In this document: in pieces, positions 1 through 6,744 of the stretch
Numbering within the stretch: position 1 is the first letter of the stretch
How the letters are laid out: every line of letters begins with the position of its first letter
Assembly: GCA_023430845.1 (NCBI GenBank)
Contig: JAEYYJ010000072.1
Span: 1-10,222 of the forward strand
DNA from: Pseudomonadota bacterium
GTDB lineage: Bacteria > Pseudomonadota > Alphaproteobacteria > Rhizobiales > Hyphomicrobiaceae
Reading direction: 5' to 3'
Length of the DNA stretch: 10,222 nt
Notes under the pieces: model-generated
Told to the model about the DNA's origin: nothing
What the model saw: the letters and a program-made list of their open reading frames with translations, nothing else
The model's database searches: none
Position numbers and translations under genes: made by a program

Positions 1-345
1 CGGATGTTTGGCGGCGCAGGCATCTTCAGGGATGGGCTCATGTTCGCGCTCATCTCCGATGATGAGCTGTACCTGAAGGCTGACGCGACGACAGTTCCGG
101 ATTTTGAAGCCGAGGGGCTTGGACCCTTCATCTATGAGACGAAGAACGGCGCGCGCACTCTTCCGTCATACTGGCGCGCGCCCGAGCGTCTTTTGGACGA
201 TGACGACGAGATGCGCATCTGGTGCCGGCGCGCCGCCGAGGTGGCGACGCGCTCGGCCAAGAAGAAGTCCGGCAACAAGCCTGCCGTCACGCGTAGCCCG
301 GCGGAGGCACGAAGCCGCCGATCTCGCGCTCGACAAAACGACTGA
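1..345 (+). CDS. TfoX/Sxy N-terminal-domain protein, 5' end outside the window
   Basis: The frame is already open at base 1 (the first codon reads Arg, followed by MFGGAGIF) and ends at TGA 343-345. The motif MFGGAGIFRDGLMFAL, then ELYLKAD and the PSYWRAPE segment, are the hallmarks of the TfoX N-terminal domain. In the family this domain normally begins about 20 residues earlier with a short helix, so the true start lies upstream of the window. The last ~30 residues are rich in Lys and Arg and look like a disordered basic tail. In Haemophilus, TfoX/Sxy controls competence genes, but single-domain members in other bacteria are mostly uncharacterised, so no role in competence is claimed. The last 59 bp overlap the 3' end of the convergent amidase gene. 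It appears unrelated to the catabolic genes to its right. Confidence 0.85.
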   Translation, partial: RMFGGAGIFRDGLMFALISDDELYLKADATTVPDFEAEGLGPFIYETKNGARTLPSYWRAPERLLDDDDEMRIWCRRAAEVATRSAKKKSGNKPAVTRSPAEARSRRSRARQND

Positions 346-1738
346 AGGCAACCGCCGTCTTGTCGTGGCCATGGCGGGCGATTGCCTGATAGCCGACCGG
401 CAGACCTGACTTCGTCAGCCCTGCCGGACCGACCGTCGAGGGCAGATAGACGACGCCGGAATAGCCGGCCCAGAAAAGCTGTGATGTCGTGGGCTGTGCC
501 TTGCCGTTGATCGGGATCGTGCGACGCCAGCGCTCTCCGGACTGGTCGTGGGGCCACGCCGCGGAGGACGCCGCGGGGCAGAGCAGGATGTCCCAGTCCT
601 TGAAGAAGGCATCGAAGGCAAAGCGCAGTTTGTGGCGCTCGTTGTTGAGCGGCAGCCATGCGCGATGGGGAAGATCGACGCCCTTCACCATCAGGTCGAG
701 GTACTGATCGGGATTGGGGCCGGCAGCCGCGAGCGCGGACTTCCACCCCGCGATGTCGGCATCGGGTGTGCGCGCCGACGTCGCCGAGCGCAGCAGCAGC
801 ACGTAGATTTCATGCAGGCGCTTGGTATCGATCTGCGGTTCGATTTCCTTCACTGTGGCGCCGGCTTTCGCGAGCTTCTCGACGAGCGTTTGCAGGATAC
901 TCGCGTACTCGCTGTCGATCTCGCAGTTCGGATCGCTGAGCTTCACCGCAACCTTGAGGCCTTTGAGCGAGGTCGCCTTGGCCTCGGGCAACTGGAGCTT
1001 CCAGCAATTCTCCTCGATCTCGTCGGCGCCGCTCATGACGTCGAGCATGACATCGAGATCGGCCGCGCCACGCGTGATCGGACCGACGCAGGAAATGTCG
1101 CCCGGCGCGAAGCTTCCCGGCAGCGAATGCCGGCGCAGCGGAATGATGCCGTACGTCGGCTTCAAGCCAAACACGCCGCAGTAGTGCGCGGGATTGCGGA
1201 TCGACGCGCCGATGTCGCTGCCCGCTTCCACACCGGTCAACCCGGCCGCCAACGCCGCCGCCGAGCCACCCGACGATCCGCCCGGCGTCACCGCCGTGTT
1301 CCAGGGGTTGTTCGTCGAACCATAGATGGGATTGTAGCTCTGCCAGTCGGCGAGCAGCACCGGCACGTTGGTCTTGCCGAAGAGATTGACGCCGGCCTTC
1401 TCCAGGCGCTCGACGGCAAGCGCGCTCGTCTCTGTGACGTTGTTCTTGTACTCGGGAAGGCCCCAGGTCGTCGGCGAACCCGGTACCTGGTAGCTCTCCT
1501 TGATCGTCATAGGCACGCCGTGCAGCGGACCCCAGACCTCACCGCGGGCCAGCGCCGCATCGGCATCCCGCGCGCGCTTGCGTCCGCGCTCGGCATCCAT
1601 CCAGATCACGGCATTGAGCTTGGGATTGTACTTCTCGATGCGCGCGAGAAAGTGCTCCAGCACTTCGACGGCCGACGCCTTCTTCGTGCGGATGAGCTCG
1701 GCAAGTTCGACGGCCGACTTGAAGTGCAAGTTGTCCAT
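287..1738 (-). CDS. Amidase signature (AS) family amidase
   Basis: A 483-residue protein of normal AS-family length. The family hydrolyses carboxamide C-N bonds to acid plus ammonia or amine, usually in the cytoplasm. The Ser-cisSer-Lys triad can be assigned: K80 in PMTIKESYQVPG, cis-Ser S155 in the glycine/serine-rich stretch TPGGSSGGSAAALAAG, and nucleophile S179 in GSDIGASIRNPA. The usual downstream blocks GVFGLKPTYG and VGPITR are present, and a C-terminal SGLPVGYQAIA segment closes the fold. No signal peptide is seen. The start at 1738 is supported by CGGAG 8 bases upstream. The gene follows the SDR gene after 24 bp and is probably co-transcribed with it. Its 3' end overlaps the TfoX-like gene on the other strand by 59 bp. 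Substrate specificity in this family cannot be read from sequence: it could be an aliphatic amide, an aryl amide or a carbamate-like compound. Confidence 0.93.
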   Translation of the reverse strand: MDNLHFKSAVELAELIRTKKASAVEVLEHFLARIEKYNPKLNAVIWMDAERGRKRARDADAALARGEVWGPLHGVPMTIKESYQVPGSPTTWGLPEYKNNVTETSALAVERLEKAGVNLFGKTNVPVLLADWQSYNPIYGSTNNPWNTAVTPGGSSGGSAAALAAGLTGVEAGSDIGASIRNPAHYCGVFGLKPTYGIIPLRRHSLPGSFAPGDISCVGPITRGAADLDVMLDVMSGADEIEENCWKLQLPEAKATSLKGLKVAVKLSDPNCEIDSEYASILQTLVEKLAKAGATVKEIEPQIDTKRLHEIYVLLLRSATSARTPDADIAGWKSALAAAGPNPDQYLDLMVKGVDLPHRAWLPLNNERHKLRFAFDAFFKDWDILLCPAASSAAWPHDQSGERWRRTIPINGKAQPTTSQLFWAGYSGVVYLPSTVGPAGLTKSGLPVGYQAIARHGHDKTAVAFSRFVEREIGGFVPPPGYA

Positions 1739-1762
1739 GCGTGGCTCCGAGGTGAGGTGATG

Positions 1763-2593
1763 TTACGCTTCGTGCTGGAGTGAGCGAGGCAGAACGCCGC
1801 TCATGATGCCGCCGTCGATGACGAGCTCCGATCCGGTTACGTGTTTCGACAAATCCGAGGCGAGGTAGAGCACACCATCGGCGATATCCTGCGCAGTGCC
1901 GAGTTCGCCGATTGGGATCATCCAGAGCGAACGGGCGCGCGGATCGATCGGCGCATTGTTGTGCGAGCCGGTGGCGCCTGTCGGGATCTTGTTCCAGATC
2001 GGCGTGTCGATCACGCCCGGGTGTACCGAGTTCACGCGAATGCCGTCGCGCGCCGCGGCGCATTCGAGCGCGACAGACTTGGCGAACAGCCGCACACCGC
2101 CCTTGGTTGCGGAGTAGCCCGCCAAACCCACAGAACCCCTGAGCCCCGCGATCGAGGACATCATGATGACCGAGCCGCCAGGACCGCTGCGGCGCATGGC
2201 GGGAATGCCATACTTCACCGAGAGGAAGACGCCGTCGAGGTTGATCGCATTCTGACGCTGCCAGTCCGCGAGCGTCATATCGAGTATGGGGACCATGACG
2301 CCAATGCCTGCGTTGGCCACCAGAATGTGGAGACCGCCGAAGGCTTCCTCCACCGCCGCGATCACTTCCGGCCAGCGTGCTTCGTTGGTGACGTCCTGCT
2401 TCAGGAAGATGGATTTGCCGCCATTGACGGCGATTTTCTCGACGAGATCCTTGCCACGTGCCTCGTCGATATCCGTGATGACGACGCTGGCACCTTCTCG
2501 CGCCAGTGTCAGGCAGCATGCCTCGCCGATGCCCGAGGCCCCTCCCGTGACGAGGGCAACCTTGCCTGCGACCTGACCCTGCTTCTCCGTCAT
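1763..2593 (-). CDS. SDR-family NAD-dependent oxidoreductase (first SDR)
   Basis: A 276-residue classical short-chain dehydrogenase. The cofactor motif TGGASGIG is at 16-23, D67 is in QDVT, NAG is at 94-96 and N118 is the structural Asn. The catalytic set is S147, Y160 and K164 (YSATK). D41 at the end of the second beta strand (VVITDID) is the usual marker of NAD(H) rather than NADP(H) preference. The C-terminal LVIDGG block is present. Relatives with this layout oxidise secondary alcohols such as hydroxysteroids, cyclic alcohols and 3-hydroxyacyl compounds; the actual substrate is unknown. The start at 2593 is preceded by AGGAGAG at good spacing. It is the first gene of a leftward pair with the amidase and is transcribed divergently from the CoA-transferase gene across a 214-bp gap. 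An insertion around 200-220 (with HNNAPIDPRARS) makes it slightly longer than the 250-residue family norm. Confidence 0.92.
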   Translation of the reverse strand: MTEKQGQVAGKVALVTGGASGIGEACCLTLAREGASVVITDIDEARGKDLVEKIAVNGGKSIFLKQDVTNEARWPEVIAAVEEAFGGLHILVANAGIGVMVPILDMTLADWQRQNAINLDGVFLSVKYGIPAMRRSGPGGSVIMMSSIAGLRGSVGLAGYSATKGGVRLFAKSVALECAAARDGIRVNSVHPGVIDTPIWNKIPTGATGSHNNAPIDPRARSLWMIPIGELGTAQDIADGVLYLASDLSKHVTGSELVIDGGIMSGVLPRSLQHEA

Positions 2594-2680
2594 CGTTCCT
2601 CTCTCCTAGATCATGCTTCCGCGCGCGCGGGGGTGTTGTGAGCAGCACGTTAGGCATTTCGGCGGGCTGACGCCACACGA

Positions 2681-2712
2681 GGAACGTGAGCGAATGGCTC
2701 ACTTCCGTTTTT
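2681..2712 (+). terminator. Intrinsic-terminator-like hairpin in the CoA-transferase leader
   Basis: GGAA plus GTGAGC (2681-2684, 2686-2691, one bulged C at 2685) pairs with GCTCAC plus TTCC (2697-2706) around a GAATG loop. One G follows, then TTTTT at 2708-2712. The stem is 10 bp with a single bulge and is followed by a short T-run on the + strand, the shape of a Rho-independent terminator. It lies 96 bp before the CoA-transferase start, so it could be an attenuator or could stop stray rightward transcription. The T-run is short and function is inferred. Confidence 0.4.
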
Positions 2713-2793
2713 GCGGGCCTCCTGCCCGGCTCGGCCGGACTTGCGCCCCCGGAGCATTCGGTCAATTGTCCCTCTCAAATTGTCGGTTGATCC

Positions 2794-2803
2794 GGGGAGA
2801 GGA
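2794..2803 (+). promoter_or_regulatory. Ribosome binding site of the CoA-transferase gene
   Basis: GGGGAGAGGA ends 4 bases before ATG 2808, and its GGAG core lies 8 bases from it. This decides the start over the in-frame ATG at 2613, because sequence resembling the family begins only at MQAFSGLKVLDF. Confidence 0.8.
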
Positions 2804-2807
2804 AGCA

Positions 2808-3959
2808 ATGCAGGCATTCAGCGGGCTCAAGGTGCTCGATTTCACGACCACGATCGCGGGCCCTCACTGCGCGCGCCTGCTCGCCGATCTCGGTGCGGAT
2901 GTCGTGAAGATCGAGACGGCCGAGGGCGATCTCATGCGGAGCCGGCCGCCGCTTCGGGATGGCGCGAGCACATCGTACGGCCAGCTCAATGCCGGCAAGC
3001 GCAGCATCGTCCTCGATCTCAAGCGCCCCGAGGCCGTGGCCGCCGCGCTCAAGCTGATCAGCAGCGCGGATATCATTGTCGAGAATTACCGACCCGGCGT
3101 GACCAAGCGGCTCGGCATCGACTATGCGAGCGCGTCCGCTGAGAACCCGCGCCTCGTTTACTGCTCGATCTCCGGTTACGGTCAGACGGGGCCTTCCGCC
3201 GACAAGCCTGCGTATGCGCCGGTCGTGCATGCGACATCAGGTTACGAGATGGCACACATCGCCTACCATCCTGGGCGCGAGCGGCCCGATAGCTGCGGCA
3301 TCTTCACGGCGGATATTCTCGCGGGCACGTATGCTTTCGGTGCGATCTCGGCCGCACTCTATCAGCGGTCCGTCACAGGGAAGGGCCAGCATCTCGATGT
3401 CTCCATGTTCGAGGGCATGCTCTCGCTGATGACGGTGGAGCTGCAGGCTTCGCAGTTCAAGGTGCCCCCCATGCCGAAGCGCGCCCTCTATGGGCCGGCG
3501 GCGACTGCTGACGGCTTCGTCAACATCGCCGTCGCGAGCGAGCGGACGTTTCAGGAATTGGGCAAGGCCGCCGGCCAGACTTGGGCCACGGACCCGCGCT
3601 TCGCGAAGTATCTCGATCGTCGCGCCAATTGGGCGGAGTTCATGGATGAGCTCGAAGCATGGACGCGGACGATGACGACGGAAGAGCTCATGGCGGTACT
3701 GGAGCGTGCCGGCGTGCCGGCAGGGCCCTACCGCACGATCAAGGAGGCACTCGCCGATCCGCAGCTCACCCATCGCGGTTCGCTGCAGGAGGTGCACGAT
3801 GCGGCCGGGCCCTTCAAGGTGCTGAACCCGGCCTTCCGCATGTCCGCATCCGAAACCAAGGCGGGCCCGCGCGCGGCGGCACTCGGCGAGCACACACGCG
3901 AGGTTCTGACGGCGGCGGGCTTCAGCGAGAGCGAGATCGCGGCCATCACCGGGAGCTGA
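2808..3959 (+). CDS. CaiB/BaiF family CoA-transferase
   Basis: A 383-residue class III CoA-transferase, slightly shorter than the ~400 typical of the family. These enzymes move CoA from an acyl-CoA donor to a free carboxylate through an aspartyl-CoA thioester. The N-terminal block GLKVLDFTTTIAGPHCARLLADLGADVVKIE (5-35, quoted here only as the family's standard opening) is diagnostic. NAGKRSIVLDLK (61-72) and GYGQTGP (123-129) follow. D169 in GIFTADILAG is positioned as the catalytic Asp, matching Asp169 of formyl-CoA transferase. TGKGQHLDVSMFE (190-202) and the C-terminal GEHTREVL (370-377) complete the signature. The protein is cytoplasmic. It stands alone on the + strand and ends 6 bp from the convergent crotonase-family gene. 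Its likely role is activation of the acid for the neighbouring acyl-CoA enzymes; the donor and acceptor are unknown. Confidence 0.93.
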   Translation: MQAFSGLKVLDFTTTIAGPHCARLLADLGADVVKIETAEGDLMRSRPPLRDGASTSYGQLNAGKRSIVLDLKRPEAVAAALKLISSADIIVENYRPGVTKRLGIDYASASAENPRLVYCSISGYGQTGPSADKPAYAPVVHATSGYEMAHIAYHPGRERPDSCGIFTADILAGTYAFGAISAALYQRSVTGKGQHLDVSMFEGMLSLMTVELQASQFKVPPMPKRALYGPAATADGFVNIAVASERTFQELGKAAGQTWATDPRFAKYLDRRANWAEFMDELEAWTRTMTTEELMAVLERAGVPAGPYRTIKEALADPQLTHRGSLQEVHDAAGPFKVLNPAFRMSASETKAGPRAAALGEHTREVLTAAGFSESEIAAITGS

Positions 3960-3965
3960 GCCGCA

Positions 3966-4838
3966 CTACTCGTATTTGCGCGGCTTCCACCACGGGAAGG
4001 TAGACGGCAGATCACTCGACACGCGGCCTGGAAAGCGCGCAGGCCGCTTTTCGAGGAATGCGGCGACGCCTTCGCGCGCATCCGCGCCCGCGCCCGTCTG
4101 CACCATGAAACGGCTGTCGATCTTGTGCGCTTCCATGGGGTGGTCGGCGCCGAGCATCCGCCATTGCATTTGCCGCATGAGCGCGACGGAGATGCCTGAT
4201 GTGTTATCCGCGATCTCACGAGCGAGTGTGCGCGCTATAGGCAGTAGCTGATCCGGCGGCAGCAACTTTTTCACGAGCCGGCCTTCGAGTGCTTCGGTGG
4301 CATCGAACACACGTCCCGTCATGGTCCATTCGAGAGCTTGCGAGATGCCAACGATGCGCGGCAGAAACCAGCTTGAGCAGGCCTCCATGACCACGCCGCG
4401 GCGCGCAAACACGAAGCCGAAGCGTGCCGTCTCCGACGCGAGACGGATATCCATGGGCAGCAGCATGGTGGCGCCGATGCCGACGGCGGGGCCGTTGATG
4501 GCGGCAATGACGGGTTTGAGGCATTCGAAAATGCGCAGCGTGAGCCGTCCGCCGCCATCGCGCGCGCTGTCGTCAGCGAGGTCCGCGCCGGTGAGTGTTC
4601 CGCGCGCGGCATAGTCGAAGGTCTTGGCGCCACCCGATAGATCAGCACCGGCACAGAACGCGCGTCCTTCGCCCGTGATGATGACGGCGCGCACGGCATC
4701 ATCGCGGTCGATCTCATCGAAGGCGGCGATGATCTCGCGGCCCATGTCGCGGTTATAGGCGTTGAGCTTCTCGGGTCGGTTCAGCGTGATTGTCGCCACG
4801 CCGTCCGTGACCTCGTAGCGAATGGCGGTGAAGTTCAT
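3966..4838 (-). CDS. Crotonase-family enoyl-CoA isomerase/hydratase
   Basis: A 290-residue protein of the crotonase (enoyl-CoA hydratase/isomerase) superfamily. The oxyanion-hole blocks are visible: GRAFCAGADL at 58-67 and INGPAVGIGATM at 114-125. Aligning to rat mitochondrial enoyl-CoA hydratase, the positions of Glu144 and Glu164 are T124 and F144, so neither hydratase glutamate is present. E152 in RRGVVMEACSSWFLPR falls where delta3-delta2 enoyl-CoA isomerases and PaaG-like isomerases keep their acidic catalytic residue. This favours an isomerase or another crotonase-type reaction over simple hydration; this is inference from alignment by eye. The start at 4838 is chosen over an upstream in-frame ATG at 4871 because GGGAGGG (4844-4850) sits 5 bases before it and homology starts there. 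The gene follows the second SDR gene after 13 bp and is surely in the same operon. The tail ends in a WWKPRKYE segment. Confidence 0.9.
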   Translation of the reverse strand: MNFTAIRYEVTDGVATITLNRPEKLNAYNRDMGREIIAAFDEIDRDDAVRAVIITGEGRAFCAGADLSGGAKTFDYAARGTLTGADLADDSARDGGGRLTLRIFECLKPVIAAINGPAVGIGATMLLPMDIRLASETARFGFVFARRGVVMEACSSWFLPRIVGISQALEWTMTGRVFDATEALEGRLVKKLLPPDQLLPIARTLAREIADNTSGISVALMRQMQWRMLGADHPMEAHKIDSRFMVQTGAGADAREGVAAFLEKRPARFPGRVSSDLPSTFPWWKPRKYE

Positions 4839-4843
4839 CGCAA

Positions 4844-4850
4844 CCCTCCC
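4844..4850 (-). promoter_or_regulatory. Ribosome binding site of the crotonase-family gene
   Basis: On the minus strand this reads GGGAGGG, 5 bases before the ATG at 4838. It abuts the stop codon of the upstream SDR gene (4852-4854), which fits coupled translation and rules out the longer start at 4871. Confidence 0.75.
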
Positions 4851-4851
4851 A

Positions 4852-5628
4852 TCAGAACAGGGCATAACCACCGTCGATGAGGAACGTGTCGCCGGTATGG
4901 AAGCGCGATGCCGAGCTCATGAGATAGATCGCGATGCCGCCGAAATCGTCGCCCGTGCCCCAGCGGCGCATGGGTACGCGCTTCAGAACATTGTCGTGAA
5001 ATTTTTCGTTAGCGATGAGGTTGGCGGTCATGTCCGTCTCGATCCAGCCGGGCAGGACGGCGTGCGCGCGAATGCCGTAGCGCGCGTACTCCACGGCGAG
5101 CGAGCGGATGATTCCGATCATGGCGCTCTTGGTCGCAGCGTAATGCTCGTTGCGCGGCGGGCCGGAGATGGCGGCGAGCGAGGACGTGCCGACGAGAACG
5201 CCGCCGCCACCACGCGCGACCATGTGCTTGGATGCCGCGCGAAACGTATAGAATGCGCCGTCGAGATTGATGCGCGTCACGCGCTTCCATTCGTCTGTCG
5301 GCATATCGCTGAAGGAGGTGTGCCCGCCGCGGCCGCTGACACCGGCATTGGCAAAGCAGCCGTCGACGCGACCGAGCACCTTGACGGTTTCGGCAAAGCC
5401 CTGCTCGACGGCAGCCTCGTCACCGACATCCACTTGCAGTGCCAGGACATGGCGGCCGGTCTTTTCGAGCTCGGCTTTGGCAGCCGCATTCTTGGCCGCG
5501 TTCGTGCCCCAGATCGCGACATCGGCGCCCGCTTCCGCGACGGCCTTCGCCATGCCGAGGCCAATGCCGCCATTGCCGCCAGTCACGAGGGCAACCTGCC
5601 CGCTGAGGTCGAATGCCTTGTATGCCAT
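4852..5628 (-). CDS. SDR-family oxidoreductase (second SDR)
   Basis: A 258-residue classical short-chain dehydrogenase. Visible motifs are TGGNGGIG at 16-23, D67 (QVDV), NAG at 94-96, N121, and the catalytic S150, Y163 and K167 (YAATK). The C-terminal FLIDGGYALF is the standard closing strand. The segment after the second beta strand is IWGTNAAKN, with no acidic residue, so the NAD versus NADP choice is not clear and it differs from the first SDR, which has an Asp there. It probably oxidises a hydroxyacyl or other secondary alcohol in the same pathway as the crotonase-fold enzyme encoded 13 bp downstream. The open frame extends upstream to 5781, but AGGAAGG (5634-5640) 5 bases before ATG 5628 and the MAYKAFDLSG opening decide the start. 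The gene is transcribed divergently from the formamidase-family gene. Confidence 0.92.
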   Translation of the reverse strand: MAYKAFDLSGQVALVTGGNGGIGLGMAKAVAEAGADVAIWGTNAAKNAAAKAELEKTGRHVLALQVDVGDEAAVEQGFAETVKVLGRVDGCFANAGVSGRGGHTSFSDMPTDEWKRVTRINLDGAFYTFRAASKHMVARGGGGVLVGTSSLAAISGPPRNEHYAATKSAMIGIIRSLAVEYARYGIRAHAVLPGWIETDMTANLIANEKFHDNVLKRVPMRRWGTGDDFGGIAIYLMSSASRFHTGDTFLIDGGYALF

Positions 5629-5780
5629 GAGCGCCTTCCTGATCGATGCAACTTTGGGCGCCATCATGCCCCGTAAGCGGGCGCGCGCAAGTCCGGATCG
5701 CGTATGAGGCCTGATGACGCCCGCCGGACAGGGCGATAGGCTGGAGCCACCACGCAATATCCAGCAACGGGGTACCACCA
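5629..5780. promoter_or_regulatory. Divergent control region between the second SDR gene and the formamidase-family gene
   Basis: This 152-bp gap should contain promoters for both directions. It carries GTCCGG (5691-5696) and, inverted, CGCCGGACAGG (5722-5732), followed by GATAGGCT (5735-5742). The same arrangement lies upstream of the transporter operon. No clear -35/-10 boxes were recognised. The only Shine-Dalgarno candidate for the rightward gene is a weak GGGG at 5769-5772. Confidence 0.5.
5722..5742 (+). promoter_or_regulatory. Shared motif upstream of the formamidase-family gene, copy 1
   Basis: CGCCGGACAGG (5722-5732), two bases, then GATAGGCT, ending 38 bp before ATG 5781. An exact copy of the 11-mer, with GATAAGCT one base later, occurs on the minus strand upstream of the transporter operon. 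Both copies point the same way relative to the downstream gene, which suggests one regulator or one promoter class for both. The role is inferred. Confidence 0.4.
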
Positions 5781-6722
5781 ATGACCGATCACGTTCTCAA
5801 ATCTCGCGTCGGGACTGTCCATTGGGGCTATTTCGATGCCGAGGAGAAGCCCGTGCTCTCCATCAAGAGCGGCGATCGCGTGACTATGGAGACCATCAGC
5901 GGCGGTCAGGATGTGATGCCGCCGGCATCTTCCGGTTTCAAGATTCCGCCCGAGCTGTTGGAGGTGCACGCACAGGTACCGCGTAAATTGCCGGGCCACA
6001 TCCTGACGGGCCCCGTTGCCATCGAAGGCGCCATGCCAGGCGACATCCTGCAGGTCGACATCGAAGCCATCGAGTGTCGCCAGGACTGGGGCTACAACGC
6101 CATCCGCCCACTCGCGGGCGCGCTGCCCCTCGAGTTCGATCGTGTGCGCATCGTGCACATTCCCATGGATCGGGAAAAGGGCGTCGGCAAGCTGTCGTGG
6201 GGTGCGGAAGTGCCGCTAAGGCCGTTCTTTGGCGTGATGGGTGTCGCGCCGCCGCCCTCATGGGGCATGATCACGTCGCTCGCGCCGCGCCAGCACGGCG
6301 GCAACATGGACAACAAGGAGCTTGTCGCGGGAACGACCGTGTTTCTGCCTGTGCACGTGCCCGGCGCGAACTTCTCGGCTGGCGACGGACATGGCGCGCA
6401 AGGTGATGGCGAGGTGTGCGTCACCGCCATCGAGACGGCGCTGAAGGGTACGTTCAAGTTCACGCTGCACAAGGGCGGAAATCTCGACTGGCCGCGCGCC
6501 GAGACGCGGACGCACGCGATCACCATGGCCTTCGATCCCGATCTGGACAGTGCGGCCCGCGCCGCTTTGCGCGACATGATCAAGCTGCTCGGCGAGAAGA
6601 AGGGTCTCTCTCGCGAGGATGCCTACATGCTCTGCAGTCTTGCCGCGGACCTGCGCGTGACGCAGCTCGTGAACGGCCACAACGGCGTGCACGTCATGCT
6701 GGAGAAGCGGTATTTGGAGTAG
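5781..6722 (+). CDS. Acetamidase/formamidase (FmdA/AmdA) family hydrolase
   Basis: A 313-residue protein of full family length. The family hydrolyses short amides such as formamide and acetamide to ammonium and the carboxylate, and is unrelated in fold to the amidase-signature enzyme at 287-1738. Recognisable blocks are VHWGYFDA at 13-20, PGHILTGPVAIEGAMPGD at 71-88, PRQHGGNMDNKEL at 159-171 and the hallmark SAGDGHGAQGDGEV at 189-202, whose Asp, His and Glu residues are the likely metal and active-site ligands. The family's normal start context and the N-terminal MTDHVLKSRVGTVHW opening support ATG 5781; the Shine-Dalgarno (GGGG, 8 bases upstream) is weak. No signal peptide is seen. It is transcribed alone, away from the second SDR gene and toward the transporter operon. 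It probably releases ammonia from the imported compound. The exact amide is unknown, and members of this broad family are often over-annotated as formamidases. Confidence 0.9.
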   Translation: MTDHVLKSRVGTVHWGYFDAEEKPVLSIKSGDRVTMETISGGQDVMPPASSGFKIPPELLEVHAQVPRKLPGHILTGPVAIEGAMPGDILQVDIEAIECRQDWGYNAIRPLAGALPLEFDRVRIVHIPMDREKGVGKLSWGAEVPLRPFFGVMGVAPPPSWGMITSLAPRQHGGNMDNKELVAGTTVFLPVHVPGANFSAGDGHGAQGDGEVCVTAIETALKGTFKFTLHKGGNLDWPRAETRTHAITMAFDPDLDSAARAALRDMIKLLGEKKGLSREDAYMLCSLAADLRVTQLVNGHNGVHVMLEKRYLE

Positions 6723-6730
6723 GGTCGAGC

Positions 6731-6744
6731 GGCTCCCCGGAGCC
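6731..6744. terminator. Short palindrome between convergent genes, possible weak bidirectional terminator
   Basis: GGCTCC, CC, GGAGCC forms a perfect inverted repeat between the formamidase-family stop (6720-6722) and the permease stop (6744-6746). It is the only hairpin in this 21-bp convergent gap, but neither side has a proper T-run, so termination is only a guess. Confidence 0.3.

Larger units (their letters stand above)
2594..2807. promoter_or_regulatory. Divergent intergenic region between the first SDR gene and the CoA-transferase gene
   Basis: This 214-bp gap must hold the promoters of the leftward SDR-amidase pair and of the rightward CoA-transferase gene. No convincing -35/-10 pair was found by eye. 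It contains a terminator-like hairpin (2681-2712), a tandem AATTGTC repeat (2764-2770 and 2778-2784) and one GCCGGAC (2734-2740). The rightward reading frame is open back to 2613, but the conserved protein start and the ribosome binding site put the real start at 2808. Confidence 0.5.

Noticed and set aside
548..1783. 411-codon open frame on the + strand opposite the amidase gene
   Set aside because: It is antisense to a well-supported amidase, is full of Arg and His as expected for a GC-rich shadow frame, and has no recognisable family motif.
1539..2765. 408-codon open frame on the - strand across the first SDR and amidase
   Set aside because: It overlaps two genes with intact catalytic motifs in another frame; its translation is low-complexity Arg/Gly/His.
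2613..2807. 65-residue N-terminal extension of the CoA-transferase
   Set aside because: Family similarity begins at 2808, where a strong ribosome binding site is present; the extension is low-complexity and crosses a terminator-like hairpin.
5677..5724. Inverted repeat GCGGGCG (5677-5683) and CGCCCGC (5718-5724) in the divergent gap
   Set aside because: Seven-base GC-only arms separated by 34 bases are expected by chance in DNA of this composition, and no functional context was seen.
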